A DNA stretch of 64,000 nt from Tulasnella sp. 424 (lineage: Eukaryota; Basidiomycota; Agaricomycetes; Cantharellales; Tulasnellaceae), in the NCBI GenBank assembly GCA_019633425.1, contig WSUB01000008.1:124001-188000 (forward strand). The letters are read 5' to 3'. Each line of letters opens with the position of its first letter. Position 1 is the first letter of the stretch. Shown here one piece after another: positions 1-10,915 of the stretch. Position numbers and translations under genes: made by a program. Below the pieces are notes generated by a model, which was given only the letters and a program-made list of their open reading frames with translations, was not told the origin of the DNA and did no database searches.

Positions 1-485
1 ATTAAGGAATGCCTTGAAACCAACCTATGGGGCACGAAGGGTCAGAGCTGCAAAGTCCATCAAGCACCAAGGGACAAAAGGCAACCTTTGCGATGACTTC
101 GCCAACTTCCTTGAAGTCGGAACACCGACCCATATTAGATCGCGCAAGGAAGTCTTCAATTAAACGCGTCCCAATATTGTAGCCCCTGAATTGAAGACGA
201 TTTGAGTATTGTCCTCCGAACAGTGGAGAATCTCCGCACTTACTTACATCTTCTCTAGCTGCTTGTTTACTTCGGAATAGTCCTCATAATCTTGAATGAG
301 TTGGATGACTAGAGCCCCGTAGGTCAACGTGAATAGTTCCGCGTTCTGCGATGCAACGAGAGATGGAGAGCGCCAGGGTTAGGTTAGAGCGAAGGATGGT
401 TTGAGTAGGTGCGCACTATCTTCTCATTACGCGACTTCCAGAGGTCGTCGCCGATCGACTTGAACTGCTTCGTATTCGCGGACAT
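1..485 (-). CDS. BET3: TRAPP complex core subunit Bet3 (TRAPPC3), 3' end cut by window edge
   Basis: Core subunit of the TRAPP tethering complexes and Ypt1/Rab1 exchange factors that act at ER-Golgi and Golgi membranes. Exons (descending): 485-417, 345-248, 185-86, 24-1 and onward outside the window. The start is the ATG at 485, which opens with MSANTKQFKSIGDDLWK. The reading then runs through NAELFTLTYGALVIQ, DYEDYSEVNKQLEKM and RLIEDFLARSNMGRCSDF, all hallmarks of the Bet3 family. Introns are 60-71 bp with clean GT-AG ends, and exon lengths keep phase. About 97 residues of a protein usually near 190 are visible; the last visible residues are VGFKAFLN. It is head-to-head with BUD23 across 153 bp. 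Family assignment is firm; the C-terminus cannot be judged. Confidence 0.93.
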
Positions 486-638
486 GGAAGAGGTCCTACC
501 GGGCTGGTTTCGAATCTTATCGCCGTGTAAACGCCGGCTTACTTCAGCCTCAAGTTTTACCTCCCTCGCCATCATACTCCCCGCAACTCAAAAACCCCTC
601 GGTACAGGGTTCTTTAACTATTAAAAGCTTTAATATAC
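486..638. promoter_or_regulatory. Shared BET3/BUD23 intergenic promoter
   Basis: 153 bp separate the two divergent start codons. An open stretch continues upstream of the BET3 ATG to 575, but conserved sequence begins only at 485. I therefore treat this as 5' UTR and a bidirectional promoter. No defined box is obvious. Confidence 0.5.
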
Positions 639-1794
639 ATGTCTAGACCAGAATTTGAAGCTCCCCCGGAAATTGTCTGTCAAAACCTCCTCCTCGATGC
701 CGAGACGCTGCTCACTGACTTGGGTAAATGAATATAGTACTATGGAGATGAGGAGGCAAAGAAGTACACGAGCAAGTGCGTTATGGCTTGGAAAAGTTGA
801 TGGGAAGTTTATTAATTGACCTTAATTCTGGCAGTACCCGAAACCAAGCAATTCAGGCGCAGATGACCGACCGGGCGTTAGAGTTGCTCGATCTCCCGCC
901 TGGTCCCGCCATGCTATTAGACATAGGTTGTGGATCGGGCCTTAGTGGAGAAATTCTTGATGAGGAGGGTCACGTCTGGGTCGGGGTTGACATTGCACCG
1001 AGCATGCTTGGTAAATCCTCCAAGACGAGTATGTGTGAAGGTATTGCTGAGCCCTTTTCGTCCAGAGGTCGCCCTCGAACGGGAGGTAGAAGGAGATCTA
1101 TTCTTACATGATATCGGTCAAGGATTTGGATTCCGTCCGGGCTCGTTTGATGGCGCCATCAGCATCTCAGTTCTGCAATGGCTTTGCAACGCAGACACCA
1201 CCTCGCCGACATCCTCCCCATATGCCCGACTTACACGTTTCTTCACGACTCTTCATGCAAGCTTGACCAACGGCTCGAGAGCAGTGTTCCAATTTTATCC
1301 ACAGAATGATGACCAGATCCAGCTCATCATGGGCGTGGCCCTGAAGGCCGGCTTCACCGGAGGTCTGGTCGTGGATTATCCTAACAGCAAGAAAGCAAAG
1401 AAGTATTTCCTGTAAGCTCGCAGGACTATTCCCTGGCCACATTGTCTGACGGTTAGCTCCCAGGTGTCTGTTTGTTGGTGGTTCAGCCCCTGGCAAAGGA
1501 AGGCAGCAGCCACTGCCGCAAGGCTTGACTGGCGAGCCTGAAGGAGTTCAGTACGAGAAGCGGCGGACAGAAAATAGCAACGAACGAGGTCGTAAGGATA
1601 AGAAGCGAAAGAACATCAAGGATAAAGAGTGGATTCTTAAGAAGAAAGATGTGAGTGCTTATGGAGATAACGATACAGCTTGGATTGGTCGTTGAGTCAC
1701 GCGTTTCTATCAACAGCTATATCGAAGAAGGGGCAAGGAAGATGTTCCAAGAGACTCTAAGTACACTGGCAGAAGGAGAAAGCCCATATTCTGA
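639..1794 (+). CDS. BUD23: 18S rRNA (guanine-N7) methyltransferase Bud23
   Basis: SAM-dependent methyltransferase that, with Trm112, modifies a guanine of 18S rRNA and is needed for 40S subunit export. Six exons: 639-674, 738-775, 835-1010, 1066-1411, 1464-1650, 1717-1794, giving 286 aa. The N-terminus [24 protein letters not shown] is typical. The SAM-binding loop [13 protein letters not shown] lies near residues 52-64. [26 protein letters not shown] and [18 protein letters not shown] follow. The last exon ends in [11 protein letters not shown], the basic tail conserved in Bud23. All introns are 55-66 bp with GT-AG ends. It converges with PEX7 (139 bp apart) and diverges from BET3. Length fits the family. 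Confidence 0.95.
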
Positions 1795-1933
1795 TAGATT
1801 TGCTTCGGCGGATCCATATGTACTTGTAATCTCAAAGCGCGTCGTCTAAGTTCAGAATTTACATTGGAGAGCCAGACGCTGGAACCAACAACGTAAAATA
1901 GCTACAGCAGAGCCCATCCAATTCTCAGAGCCA

Positions 1934-3225
1934 TCACTCAAGTGGACGGTATACATGCAAGGAGTGGTCCCAGCTGCACGACGCCAAGACCCCCTCGTCG
2001 TAGAGTGACCATGCACATCCGACAACAAACTCGGTATGGAGGTCGTGGATCGCGAGAAGGGAGGGTCGTCCCGGAGGTTGGGGGCTTGTGGTCCATCTGC
2101 AAGCAAGCAAGACGCTCCGAATGTTAGAAGGGCGTGTCCAACCAGCCTGATACAAACAGTACCCACATCCTGCACGACATATCGTAGCTCGCGCTCGCAA
2201 TGATGTCCGCTCTGTGAGGACTCCATTGTATCTTCCGAACCGCATATTCATGGCCTCGTAGATCCCCTTCACATGCTCCCCCCACTCCCGACTGCTGACT
2301 CGGAACAGGTGCCGCCTCCATCGAGTCTTTTAACATGCGACAGTCCCATATCTTAATCGTCCTGTCAACACTAGCACTAGCAATCACCCACGGTCGGTAT
2401 TTGTTCCAGTCAAAGGAAAGGACTTCCGTGCCATGAGCAGGAACAGTCCAGATTGGGGTGGAGAGCGCAGCCGGTGCACCCGGTGGAGATGTCACTGAGG
2501 ACAGCGGCATCGGAGCCCTCGTATCAAAGAATCGTATGGTACCGTCCGTTGAACAGCTCGCCAGAACGGAGGGAACATGTGGCGAGAAGAGAACTTGATA
2601 GGCGCAGCCTTGATGAGCTACGATGGTAGTGATGGATCGGGGTCTGTCTGGCGTCCACTGTCGATTTGCGTGAGATTTGATATACGCCAAGTATTTTTCT
2701 CCTTACAAGCTTAAGAGCGCCATCCCACGAAGATGATGCGAATATATCTTTCTGGATATTAGACCAATCCAAGCTGGAGACCTCCCGGATATGTTCCCGC
2801 CAAGATCGTATTGGAAGATCCTACGTCTTATCTCTATTCAATAGACCTGGTCGTATGTAGTAGAGAGCTCACTTACGTTGATAGCCAGGTCCCAGAGCTT
2901 GATTGAACCATCGCCCGAGGCCGAAGCAATGTGGTTGTCATTCAGTTCGGACCACGCAACTCCGTATAGCCCATCCTGAGTATCGTACCTTATAAGCAAA
3001 ACTGTAAATCTTGAATTCTCTTCCCGGAGCAATACCAACTCACTGCTTTTCCAACACGATACCAGAGCCGATGACCGAAGTAATGTGAAGTCTCCCGTTC
3101 CCGACAAGCCCATAATTCGCCGCAGACGCCAACGCTATTCGTTGAGTATGAAATGGAGACCAAGCCAGTCCATAATGAGCAAACGGTGGTGTTTTTAGCA
3201 CCAAAGGAGGTCGTCGGGATTGCAT
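1934..3225 (-). CDS. PEX7: Peroxisomal PTS2 receptor Pex7 (WD40 protein)
   Basis: Cytosolic WD40 beta-propeller that recognises PTS2-type peroxisomal targeting signals and delivers cargo to the peroxisomal docking complex. Exons (descending): 3225-3044, 2988-2877, 2820-2707, 2657-2158, 2096-1934, giving 356 aa. It opens with LKTPPFAHYGLAWSPF and SAANYGLVGNGRLH, the characteristic Pex7 beginning. WD repeats follow: ASGDGSIKLWD, ASSSWDGALKL, ASCSTDGTIRFFD, ASASVDRTIKIWD, ASASYDMSCRMW and ASCSWDHSLHVYRP. The last intron donor was placed at GTTTGT (2157) because only that keeps frame with HTEFVVGCAWSLYDEGVL. It shares a 124-bp divergent promoter with the NAD(P)HX dehydratase gene. Confidence 0.93.
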
Positions 3226-3349
3226 GTGCTTTGGAGAGATCGTAGACCGGAAGTAGAAGTCGCCGGGAACGAAATCGCCGGCAGTAAATCGTAACAAACT
3301 CCGTCGTTTACCGGTGACATCATCTTCGACGATCACCGCGGTCCCTCAA
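3226..3349. promoter_or_regulatory. Shared PEX7 / NAD(P)HX dehydratase promoter
   Basis: 124 bp lie between two divergent ATGs (3225 and 3350). An open frame runs upstream of the PEX7 ATG, but it carries no conserved sequence, so the interval is read as paired 5' UTRs and a bidirectional promoter. Confidence 0.5.
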
Positions 3350-4613
3350 ATGAGAATGGCCTCGAAAGGACTTCTGGATCAAGTCAAGCTAATCATCCCT
3401 CCGTTAAATGGGAAGTTGCACAAGGGTCAAGCGGGCAGAGTAGGAGTCGTTGGCGGTTCCGCTGAGTAAGCCTAGTTTCAGTCTCTGGCATGCTTGGTGT
3501 GCTGAGTGTGTTTGGCGCAGCTATACAGGCGCTCCATTCTTCTCAGCGATATCAGCTTTGAGAGTGGTGGGGAGTTTTGTGCTGAGAGCTCGACGACAGG
3601 ATATTGAGTTTTTGCCTTAGGGTGCAGATCTCTCCCATGTCATCTGCGAACCTGGTGCCGGCAATGTGATCAAGACTTACTCTCCCGACCTTATTGTACA
3701 CCCCATTATGCAAGAAGACTCGTATGTCAGCTCTACATTGATCCGCATCGTTTTTTGAAAGCTAATCGCAGTGTTAGGACTCCTGAATCTGTCAAGTCTC
3801 AGCTTGAGGGGCTCTTGCAACGACTACACATAATCGTCGTTGGACCTGGACTAGGAAGAGAAGAAAGAACGCAATCCATGGGTCGCGTAGCAATTGAAGT
3901 AGCCAAAGCACAGGAGAAATATATCGTTCTGGACGCGGATGGTCTCTGGCTGATTCAGAACGAGCCACATCTTGTCAAGGATTACAAGCGAGCTATTTTG
4001 ACACCGAACGTAGTAGAATTCAAGCGCCTATGCGACTCTATGGTGCGTCACCTAAAGTCTCTTCAACTTATAAATTGTTATGAGTCTCATCTGGGCTGTC
4101 TCCTCTTTCAACACAGAAAGTCCCGAAGGATTCCCCACCAGAACAGCTCGCGTCCCTCTTAGCGAAAGCGTTCGGCAACGTGACCATCATCCAAAAGGGA
4201 CAGCAAGACATCATATCTAACGGAGACAGAACAGAAGTGGTAGATGTTGAAGGGGGACTCAAGCGGGTTGGCGGGCAAGGTGACATCCTTTCGGGGACAG
4301 TCGGTACCTTCATGGCCTGGGGCAAAAGTTATGAAGAGCAGAACCTCAAAGGCTCAAACGACTCGTAAGTACGACCCACAATTTAGCGTCCTCAGTCGAG
4401 CTTCACCCAGCCGTTTGTAGGAATATGAAACTGGAAGATATCCCTCTTCTCGCCGCGATCGGGGCCTGCAATGTCACTCGGACAGCATCCCGCCTCGCCT
4501 TTCAAAAACACGGCCGTGGAGTGCTGACTAGTGACATGCTCGCTGAAGTTGGTCCGGCTTACGCGGAGCTGTTCGGTGACGTCGGAGAGAAAGGGCTCAA
4601 GGGGAACTTGTAA
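3350..4613 (+). CDS. ATP-dependent (S)-NAD(P)H-hydrate dehydratase (NAXD/CARKD family)
   Basis: Metabolite-repair enzyme that dehydrates NADHX/NADPHX back to NAD(P)H using ATP; ribokinase-like fold. Six exons: 3350-3465, 3521-3566, 3621-3721, 3772-4042, 4117-4364, 4421-4613, giving 324 aa, the usual family length. Landmarks are [20 protein letters not shown] (N-terminal signature), [45 protein letters not shown] and the nucleotide-site [10 protein letters not shown]. Two in-frame ATGs (3350, 3356) are possible starts; I use the first. No clear mitochondrial presequence is seen. The partner epimerase is not in this window. Confidence 0.93.
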
Positions 4614-4881
4614 ATGTAGACACTGTAGGTTACCTCGGTCAATAAATATGAAAGATCACAACGGCTGCGGCGAGCGTGATATAGTCGCTCCACCACTGAT
4701 AACGGCACGCTGGACTTGACATACGGATCTTAAGGTCGGATCGCTGGAGTCACTTCACGGCGTGTATGCTCCGGTCAACCTCGGACTCCGACTCGCCGAT
4801 ACATATTAAGCTCTGTCTCTACATTACAGCAGGTCTTCTCCCGATCGACACCCCAGCCCGAGCAAAAATCAAGCAACATCC

Positions 4882-4945
4882 GTAAGTTCCCAATGAGCGG
4901 TTTGTATCTCTGCTGGGACCGTGATCGCTAACTCACGGAATTTAG
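4882..4945 (+). other. Probable 5' UTR intron of the GNAT gene, in a 350-bp noncoding gap
   Basis: Between 4614 and 4963 there is no supported coding sequence. Just upstream of the GNAT ATG at 4964 lies a well-formed intron: donor GTAAGT at 4882, branch-like CGCTAAC about 20 bp before the acceptor TTTAG at 4945. It looks like a leader intron. Confidence 0.5.
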
Positions 4946-4963
4946 CAACAGCCACTTGCAATC

Positions 4964-5623
4964 ATGTCAGATCCAATCCGCCTATCGCTCCCAGACGGCC
5001 GCATTGAACTATCCTGGCCACCCACACTCGAAGACGACCATGACGTCCACAAACTCTACACGGACCCCCGGGTCCTCCAGTACCTCCCTTTCTGGGATCC
5101 AAACGCCTCTCTGGAATCAGTCATCCGACGACGAACCAACCGCTTAACGGAACCAAATCAATTTCGAGATTTCCGCATACACCATTTACCACCTCACACA
5201 CCCGAGTCAGCGGGACTTCCAAAGCTCTTGGGAACGGTCGGATTCATATTCATGTCGTTTGAGAATCAGGCTACCGAGGCGGGGATCATCATCCACCCTG
5301 ACGCACAACGAGCTGGGTACGCGTCCGAAGCGCTGTACCTCTGTTTGAAACACGGGTTCGACTCAAAGGAAGAAGGAGGATTGGGATTTAATCGAGTCTT
5401 GTTCACGACCGCTGCAATGAACAAAGCGATGAGGGGGTGGTTGGAGACTGCGCTGGGAGCGAAGCACGAAGGGACTCTTCGAGAGGCGTGGAAGAGTGGG
5501 AATGAGTTTATCGATGCTGTACAGTATAGTATATTGGCGAGAGAGTGGTTTGACGAAGGATCCGAGCAACGCTTGAGGCAGAGGGTGGAAGAAACGATAG
5601 CCAAGTCGAAAAGTACATCTTAG
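4964..5623 (+). CDS. GNAT-family N-acetyltransferase (RimJ/RimL-like)
   Basis: Single-exon, 219 aa. The Gcn5-related fold is suggested by an N-terminal block with TLEDDHDVHKLYTDPRVLQY, a central strand LLGTVGFIFM, and the acetyl-CoA loop EAGIIIHPDAQRAGYASEAL followed by a helix and FNRVLFTTAAMNKAMRGW. This layout matches RimJ/RimL-type acetyltransferases that act on small amines or protein N-termini, but the substrate cannot be read from sequence. It is intronless in the coding part while its neighbours are intron-rich. It converges with the PAP2 gene, with stop codons 79 bp apart. Confidence 0.8.
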   Translation: MSDPIRLSLPDGRIELSWPPTLEDDHDVHKLYTDPRVLQYLPFWDPNASLESVIRRRTNRLTEPNQFRDFRIHHLPPHTPESAGLPKLLGTVGFIFMSFENQATEAGIIIHPDAQRAGYASEALYLCLKHGFDSKEEGGLGFNRVLFTTAAMNKAMRGWLETALGAKHEGTLREAWKSGNEFIDAVQYSILAREWFDEGSEQRLRQRVEETIAKSKSTS

Positions 5624-5702
5624 CGATGTCCGTAGGATGAAGGAACGTCCACTCAATTTACACATAGCACAACATAGACGACAGTAGTTAAATAAAAGAC
5701 CT

Positions 5703-7635
5703 CTACGTTAATCCCGTAGGCTTCATCGGCGCAGCGTACGTTGTAACAGGCTGGTCATCATCTTGGGGATTCGGCGTCCTCGAAGGTGAATCCTCAAAAG
5801 GATTCTGAACCTGGCGCTGGATAATACGATTATCCTCCGGTGGTGCATATGGTCCCGCGTTAACAGGAATAGAATACTGCCTTGGCGGTGAAGTATTGCG
5901 TTCTCGGGGCTGGCTGGTTGGGTACCCAGGTTGAAGTCCTGCAGTCAAAGGCATTTGACTCTCCGAGATGTCGCGGCGGTGTGTCGGAAGGCCCGGCATA
6001 CCGCGAGGAATGCGAGGTGAATAAGGCTTATGAGACGTTGCTGATCCGAGTGGCGGGTAGAATTGACGGTATGAGAAGAAGCCGACGGTGATGCCGAGGA
6101 TGCTTCCAGTGGTGACGTCTTGCCAGTGATGTCTGCGAGCAACGAGATGTAATTGAGACATCGTCAGCTCAATATATATGGCGGTTTCCAGTGCCGTGCC
6201 TCACCTGTAGTCCATCGTTCGGCTGACAGCCGTCAAGGCAGCACCAACCAGAGGCGTAACTGACAGCCAGCTCTTTCCGGTATGACCTCTCTACCGAAGC
6301 AAAACAACCAAGTTCAGTTATAGAGCGTTCTGGAGGCACGATACGACCCACCATGTCGAAGAGATGCAACTTCCCGGCCAAGTAGAACGAAAGGAAGCCC
6401 AGCCCGGCAAAAGACACTGTGAAGGGTCGCCTCGACGTTAGCGGGAGCCTAATTCCACCGAGATACGTCCACATACAGCTCGAGTGCCCGCTCGGGAAGC
6501 TCCTGAATCCATCGTTAAGAATGTACCGGTCTGTCTGGGTACATATGGTGTGATTCGAGAGACCAAAGACCGCTGCGTTGACGCTACCGGCTATGGGTTG
6601 ACAGCGATCAATGAGGTCTGCAAGGAAGGTTAGAACCAATCTTCGATACAGCTTAGGCCTAGGGGAGAGGCTTACCGGGCCGGGGTCGTCCGACGCAGAT
6701 CTTGACGACGTTAGTAATTGTTCCGGTTAGGCCAAGTGAAAGGATCACTGTAAACGTAAAATGCCCGATTTGCCTCGTCAGATGTCATGGTATAGCTGTT
6801 GCGAGGGGATAGGTATCACTGACGTCCAAGCGAACTGATGTGCCAGTCCCACCAGCTTCGTACGGTGACGAAATTGATGAGGGGGAGCAGCAAAATTGGC
6901 GCACCAAAGCAGATGCATACCAGCATCCAGTTTGGTATTCGCTCATGGACAGCGAATCTAAGCAGAGTAGATGTAAGCTATCAGCTTCACAGAGACGTTT
7001 AGTTGATAAGGAAACGACGTACGTGTGTTGTATCCTAGAGCATAGCCAGTCAAGAGTCCACAGTCAGCTCATCAGCCCAAACTTGAATGATCGCGTGCCC
7101 CGGCCGCCGCCTCCCGCAAGACCAGCGACGGGCCAGTAAAGCATAGATGCGTATCATGGAGAGGAAGTAGAGTAACTCACGAAGTATCATTCAAGTCAAA
7201 CTCCCTCTTAAACCCACTCACACCGTCCAAGAGGAAGAATGCAGCAGTCAACCCAATGGTCAAAGCCCAATCCGCTCCGTACGACAAAAACAGCTTCCAC
7301 GTTCTCCCATTCCCCTTCCTTATGTTATTAAAGGACTCTAACGGCGCTGACATCGAGAAGCTGGACGACTCGGCTTGGGTTGGTTCTGCTGACCACTTGA
7401 AGGTTGGTAATGGAGGGTAACTCGACGGTCCGTCGCCGTAGTCTGGTGAATGGTCCCTCTCGTCGCCGTGTTGTAGAGGTCGGTAAGGTTGGCGTTGCCT
7501 CTGCTCTGCAGCTGGTTGAGATGTGTAGCCTGTGGCGGCTGCTGATGACGCTGATGGTGGAATTGCTGCAGCACGTTTCGCCCCGCTGGGGTTCGGGGCT
7601 GGGATCGCTGAAGTTTCTTCGAAGGGATTTTGCAT
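5703..7635 (-). CDS. PAP2-family lipid phosphate phosphatase (DPP1/LPP-like)
   Basis: Integral membrane enzyme expected to dephosphorylate phosphatidate, diacylglycerol pyrophosphate or related lipids. Exons (descending): 7635-7181, 7034-7023 (a 12-nt microexon), 6957-6824, 6747-6676, 6617-6477, 6416-6352, 6290-6205, 6132-5703; 464 aa. The three catalytic motifs are present: K216-x6-RP (KICVGRPRP), PSGHSS at about 266-271, and SRTMDYRHHWQD at about 316-327. The microexon supplies IQHT, joining DLNDTS to FAVHERIPN as family conservation requires. The N-terminal 120 residues are Pro/Ser/Gln-rich and the C-terminal tail (about 100 residues) is polar and low-complexity, both probably cytosolic. 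Substrate specificity is not determinable. Confidence 0.9.
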
Positions 7636-7978
7636 TCAAGAGTGAGGTCGGTTGAAGATATTTTGAGAGATGCGCTTGGATGTAGAAGGGTTTATGAAAG
7701 GAGGGTAGCTAGGGTACTTGCAACACGCTACGGTGGGCTAACCGGGGAGAGGCGATGCAGGGGTCTTTTAGCCTTGCCAAGAGGCTCAAGAATTCCAAGC
7801 CCGTGACATTATCTTACAACAAAAGGATTTACCGCCGGTCGTTTGTCTCGCCCGCAGCCCGCAGCTTTCGTGTAGATCTGGAAACTCGTTTTTAATTTCA
7901 TTCTCTGCCTCGAGGTGCATGCACTAAAATGGTTACAAATGTATGCGCAGCAGAAATAGAAGGAAGAAAGCAAGCTAT
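7636..7978. other. 343-bp noncoding gap
   Basis: Lies upstream of the PAP2 start codon and downstream of the OST3 stop codon. It should hold the PAP2 promoter and the OST3 3' UTR. No gene is supported. Confidence 0.5.
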
Positions 7979-9376
7979 TTATAGGAGCAGTCTGAACGGA
8001 TATCCTGTGAGACGTCGAGATCAGATAGTCAGCGGCGTGTTCTGCAATGAGGCCGGAAGCTGCGGTCCAAGCCAGACCGAGGCGGCATTGCTCGGTGAAC
8101 TCGGAGACAGTAAACTCACCTGGGTGCTTCATCTTAAAGATAGCCACAAGAACGCTGAAGAGCATCCATGATACGGCAATCCAGATAAACACCGCCGTAC
8201 GTTGGCGGGCTGCTGAGGGCACCCTGGGTGCGTACAAGATCAAGCAGATTTGAGAAGCGCCCAAGACGGAATCTGCACCACATGGACAGAGAATTCACAT
8301 GAGATCAGATTCTTACGAGAATGGAAGGGGAGGTTGGGACTCACACAACGAAGTGGTAATCCAAGTCTCCGCACCATACTGGTTCTGATACCCACTCGCA
8401 ACGTACGAGAGCATGGCTCGACCATCACGACCGCGAACAGCGCCGGCCCAAGGGTTCTGCCTGATCTTGACAAACATGAACCCTCCGACCATGACGAGAA
8501 TGAACGATAGGCAACCCAGCGCCCAAATCCACCGGCTGGTGAAGAGGGCAATGATCACGTCACCGAAGAGCATGTATGACGAGACGATGAGAGCCACTGT
8601 CAGAACCACTGATGAGAGCAGGGCCCAGTTGAAAGGCTTGGTCCATGGAATGGGAGCTGGGGTGTGCGGGGAAAGTTGTTGGGCAAAAGCCTCGGCATCG
8701 AAGGAGCTGTAAGGTAAAGCTTCAGACTACAGGCCGTCAGAAGACGAATAGAGTTTAGGGACGCACTGCATATTAAAGTCATACGTCCACGTCTGAGTGC
8801 GAGGATGAGCCTCCAATAGTGGCCCTTTTGTGGCGGGGTAGAAGTGGACGAAAGGTGCGGAGTTCAAGCCAAGCTACAATTGCGAACGGAATGAGCGCTC
8901 CACGTTTCTACGGAATGGGCGAGTAGTTGAAGAAATACCAACCTTTCGGAATATGTCCTGACCATCCTTAAAATCCAGCGTCGCGAAGAAATGCTGATCC
9001 CGATCCTTGCTTGGAACCTTTTTCCAAGATTTGGCCACCGACTCGAAATTGGGTGCAAACATTCTTCATAGCGAGCATCAACGTCAGCAATGCAGCCTTA
9101 TAACAACACTAGCATCGACGTGTACAAAGGAAGGACAACTCACAAACAGGGCTCGCATTTCACTGCCGTCCCAGACATTGCCGTCATCTGGACTGCTACA
9201 CTCCAGTCTCGATCTGCAGCCGTGATAGCCTCGAACGTCTGGGAATTCAACTTGATGATCCCTCCATGAGATGCAGCTAGCTGGGCGAACTGTTCGCGGG
9301 GGGACTCCGCAGCGACGAATGACGAAAGTAGAAGTGCCGCCGAGACGGCAAGCGTCCTCGCGAATTTCGAGAACAT
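7979..9376 (-). CDS. OST3: Oligosaccharyltransferase subunit Ost3/Ost6 (TUSC3/MAGT1 family)
   Basis: ER membrane subunit of the N-glycosylation oligosaccharyltransferase. Its lumenal thioredoxin-like domain holds substrate proteins through mixed disulfides. Exons (descending): 9376-9144, 9063-8943, 8873-8767, 8706-8345, 8272-8120, 8004-7979; 333 aa. Residues 1-23 form a signal peptide ending in SFVAA. The redox motif is CEPC (C74, C77). The thioredoxin fold continues with LGLNSAPFVHFYPATKG. Four hydrophobic segments follow, for example LTVALIVSSYMLFG, LGCLSFILVMVGGFMFV, and FIWIAVSWMLFSVLVAIF near the C-terminus. The terminal exon encodes only GYPFRLLL. The donor at 8766 and acceptor at 8707 were chosen for phase. 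Confidence 0.92.
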
Positions 9377-9757
9377 TTGGAGATTGGGATGTTGAGCCGA
9401 ATCCTAGCTGAGCTAACAGAGGAGCCTGGCTGTGCTTGGTGTCTTGGTGGTTTGTATATGAAGTTTGAAGAGGGAAAGAAAGATAGTGTGGCCGTCAATT
9501 GCGGCGTCGCGACGTGGAATTGAAAGTTCAGAAATAGACCGCTCCCGCGGTTAGCTATCCCGCAGCATCCCCTACTCGAACCCTGGCAATATTTGCTAGG
9601 ATGATGTACTGGGCTCGAGCGGACCGTAATAATGAGAGAATGATGTACTATTGAAACAAGAGAACTATAGAGGTAGCGGACAAGTACATGCGTTCAATAA
9701 AGAGTATGGATGAATAATGGGCGGCGAAACGACTTTGCTTGAATAATTAGGCAAAGC
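9377..9757. other. 381-bp noncoding gap
   Basis: Lies between the OST3 start and the eIF1 stop, both on the minus strand. Short open stretches here show no family resemblance. It should contain the OST3 promoter and the eIF1 3' UTR. Confidence 0.5.
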
Positions 9758-10293
9758 TTAGAATCCGTGAACCTTGATATTCGACATAGGTATACCATTT
9801 TCGACAAGGAAGTTTTTGATCTTAATTCTCTGGTCGCCTTGAAGCTGGATAACTTCTCCGAGCTGCTCGTCGTCGACAACAGTGCCGTTGCAAGCAAATT
9901 CCTGGCAGAAATGTGCCCAAGATGTTAGCATGCACGTTCTTCCTCCCAGCGAGAGATTGCACAAAATACCTTCTTGAAGGCTTTCAGAAGCTTCTTGGGA
10001 TCATACTCTGCGTAATACAGGTTGTGCTTTTAGGATTGTTGGAGACTGGACTGACCAGGGAAACCACTCACCCTTCCCAAGCCCCTGTAAAGTGGTCAAC
10101 GACTTCCGGCCGTTACGCTGTTGTATACGAATGTGCAGGTAGTTTTCCTCCGATCCAACCTGATCCGCGATATCGTCGAGACCGTCGTCAGCAAACGGAT
10201 CTATTTACGCAAAACCCAAGGTCCAAGTTAGCTCTGACTCCCGTCCCAATGCAAGTTTCGCTCACCAGCTTTCTGGAGATTCTGAAGACTCAT
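9758..10293 (-). CDS. SUI1: Translation initiation factor eIF1
   Basis: Small factor that binds the 40S subunit near the P site and enforces AUG selection. Exons (descending): 10293-10266, 10200-10072, 10007-9970, 9901-9758; 112 aa, the standard length. The sequence reads MSLQNL, DPFADDGLDDIADQVGSEEN, LHIRIQQRNGRKSLTTLQGL, EYDPKKLLKAFKK, EFACNGTVVDDEQLGEVIQL, and ends IKVHGF. Everything matches eIF1 across kingdoms. The first coding exon is only 28 nt. A TATA-like element lies about 95 bp upstream, fitting a highly expressed gene. Confidence 0.97.
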
Positions 10294-10386
10294 AATATAG
10301 GAAGTAAAAAAAGAGTAGAAGAAGCCGAAGTACTCAAGAACGAGGCGAGGGCGAAGATGTGAGGTGAGAGTGCCTTTGGGCTTTTT

Positions 10387-10394
10387 TATATAAA
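10387..10394 (-). promoter_or_regulatory. TATA-like box of eIF1
   Basis: A TATATAAA-type run, about 95 bp upstream of the eIF1 start codon in a sensible orientation. The assignment is positional only. Confidence 0.4.
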
Positions 10395-10915
10395 ACTCGT
10401 CTCGGGGTCAGCTTAGCTCAGCAACCGCTCGCCGCATTAGGACGAAAGAGTCGAAACTTCTCGTCCTTCCACTGATCACCACCCCACACAAATTCTTTTC
10501 GGAGGCGATCAAAATACGCGAAGGGTGCTGTGGAGCAGAATCATCTTCCACTTGCGCATGCTCGTCCATTGAGAAACATGCACTCACGCGCGCGAAACCA
10601 AGGCCGATAATCTCGGGGGGTATCTTGAGGGCTTTACAGAGTACAGCCAACGCTTGACTTCTGGAACCGCAATTATTGAAATCCCGATACCCTTCCCTCG
10701 AGTCATTGCGGAACTATCCCTCCATGCTCTCGCGGTGCGAGATCCAAGCTGGGCGCGGACGTGTGCACAGTTCGAAGTCTTCCGTGTTTCAATAAGCGAT
10801 AACTACAAGATGTACAAACAGATTTGCAAAGTCCATCGAAGAAAATTGAATGAAAATTTGTCCGTTGATTTAATCACGATCATACCAGTGCAACTGCCAC
10901 TATTCGCTTTCTGGC
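10395..10915. other. Noncoding interval between eIF1 and kinase-TPR gene 1
   Basis: About 520 bp. Open stretches on both strands carry no recognisable family sequence. It probably holds upstream elements of eIF1 and the 3' UTR of the kinase-TPR gene. Confidence 0.4.

Noticed and set aside
10408..10650. 80-codon minus-strand open stretch upstream of eIF1
   Set aside because: No conserved sequence; it overlaps the expected eIF1 promoter.
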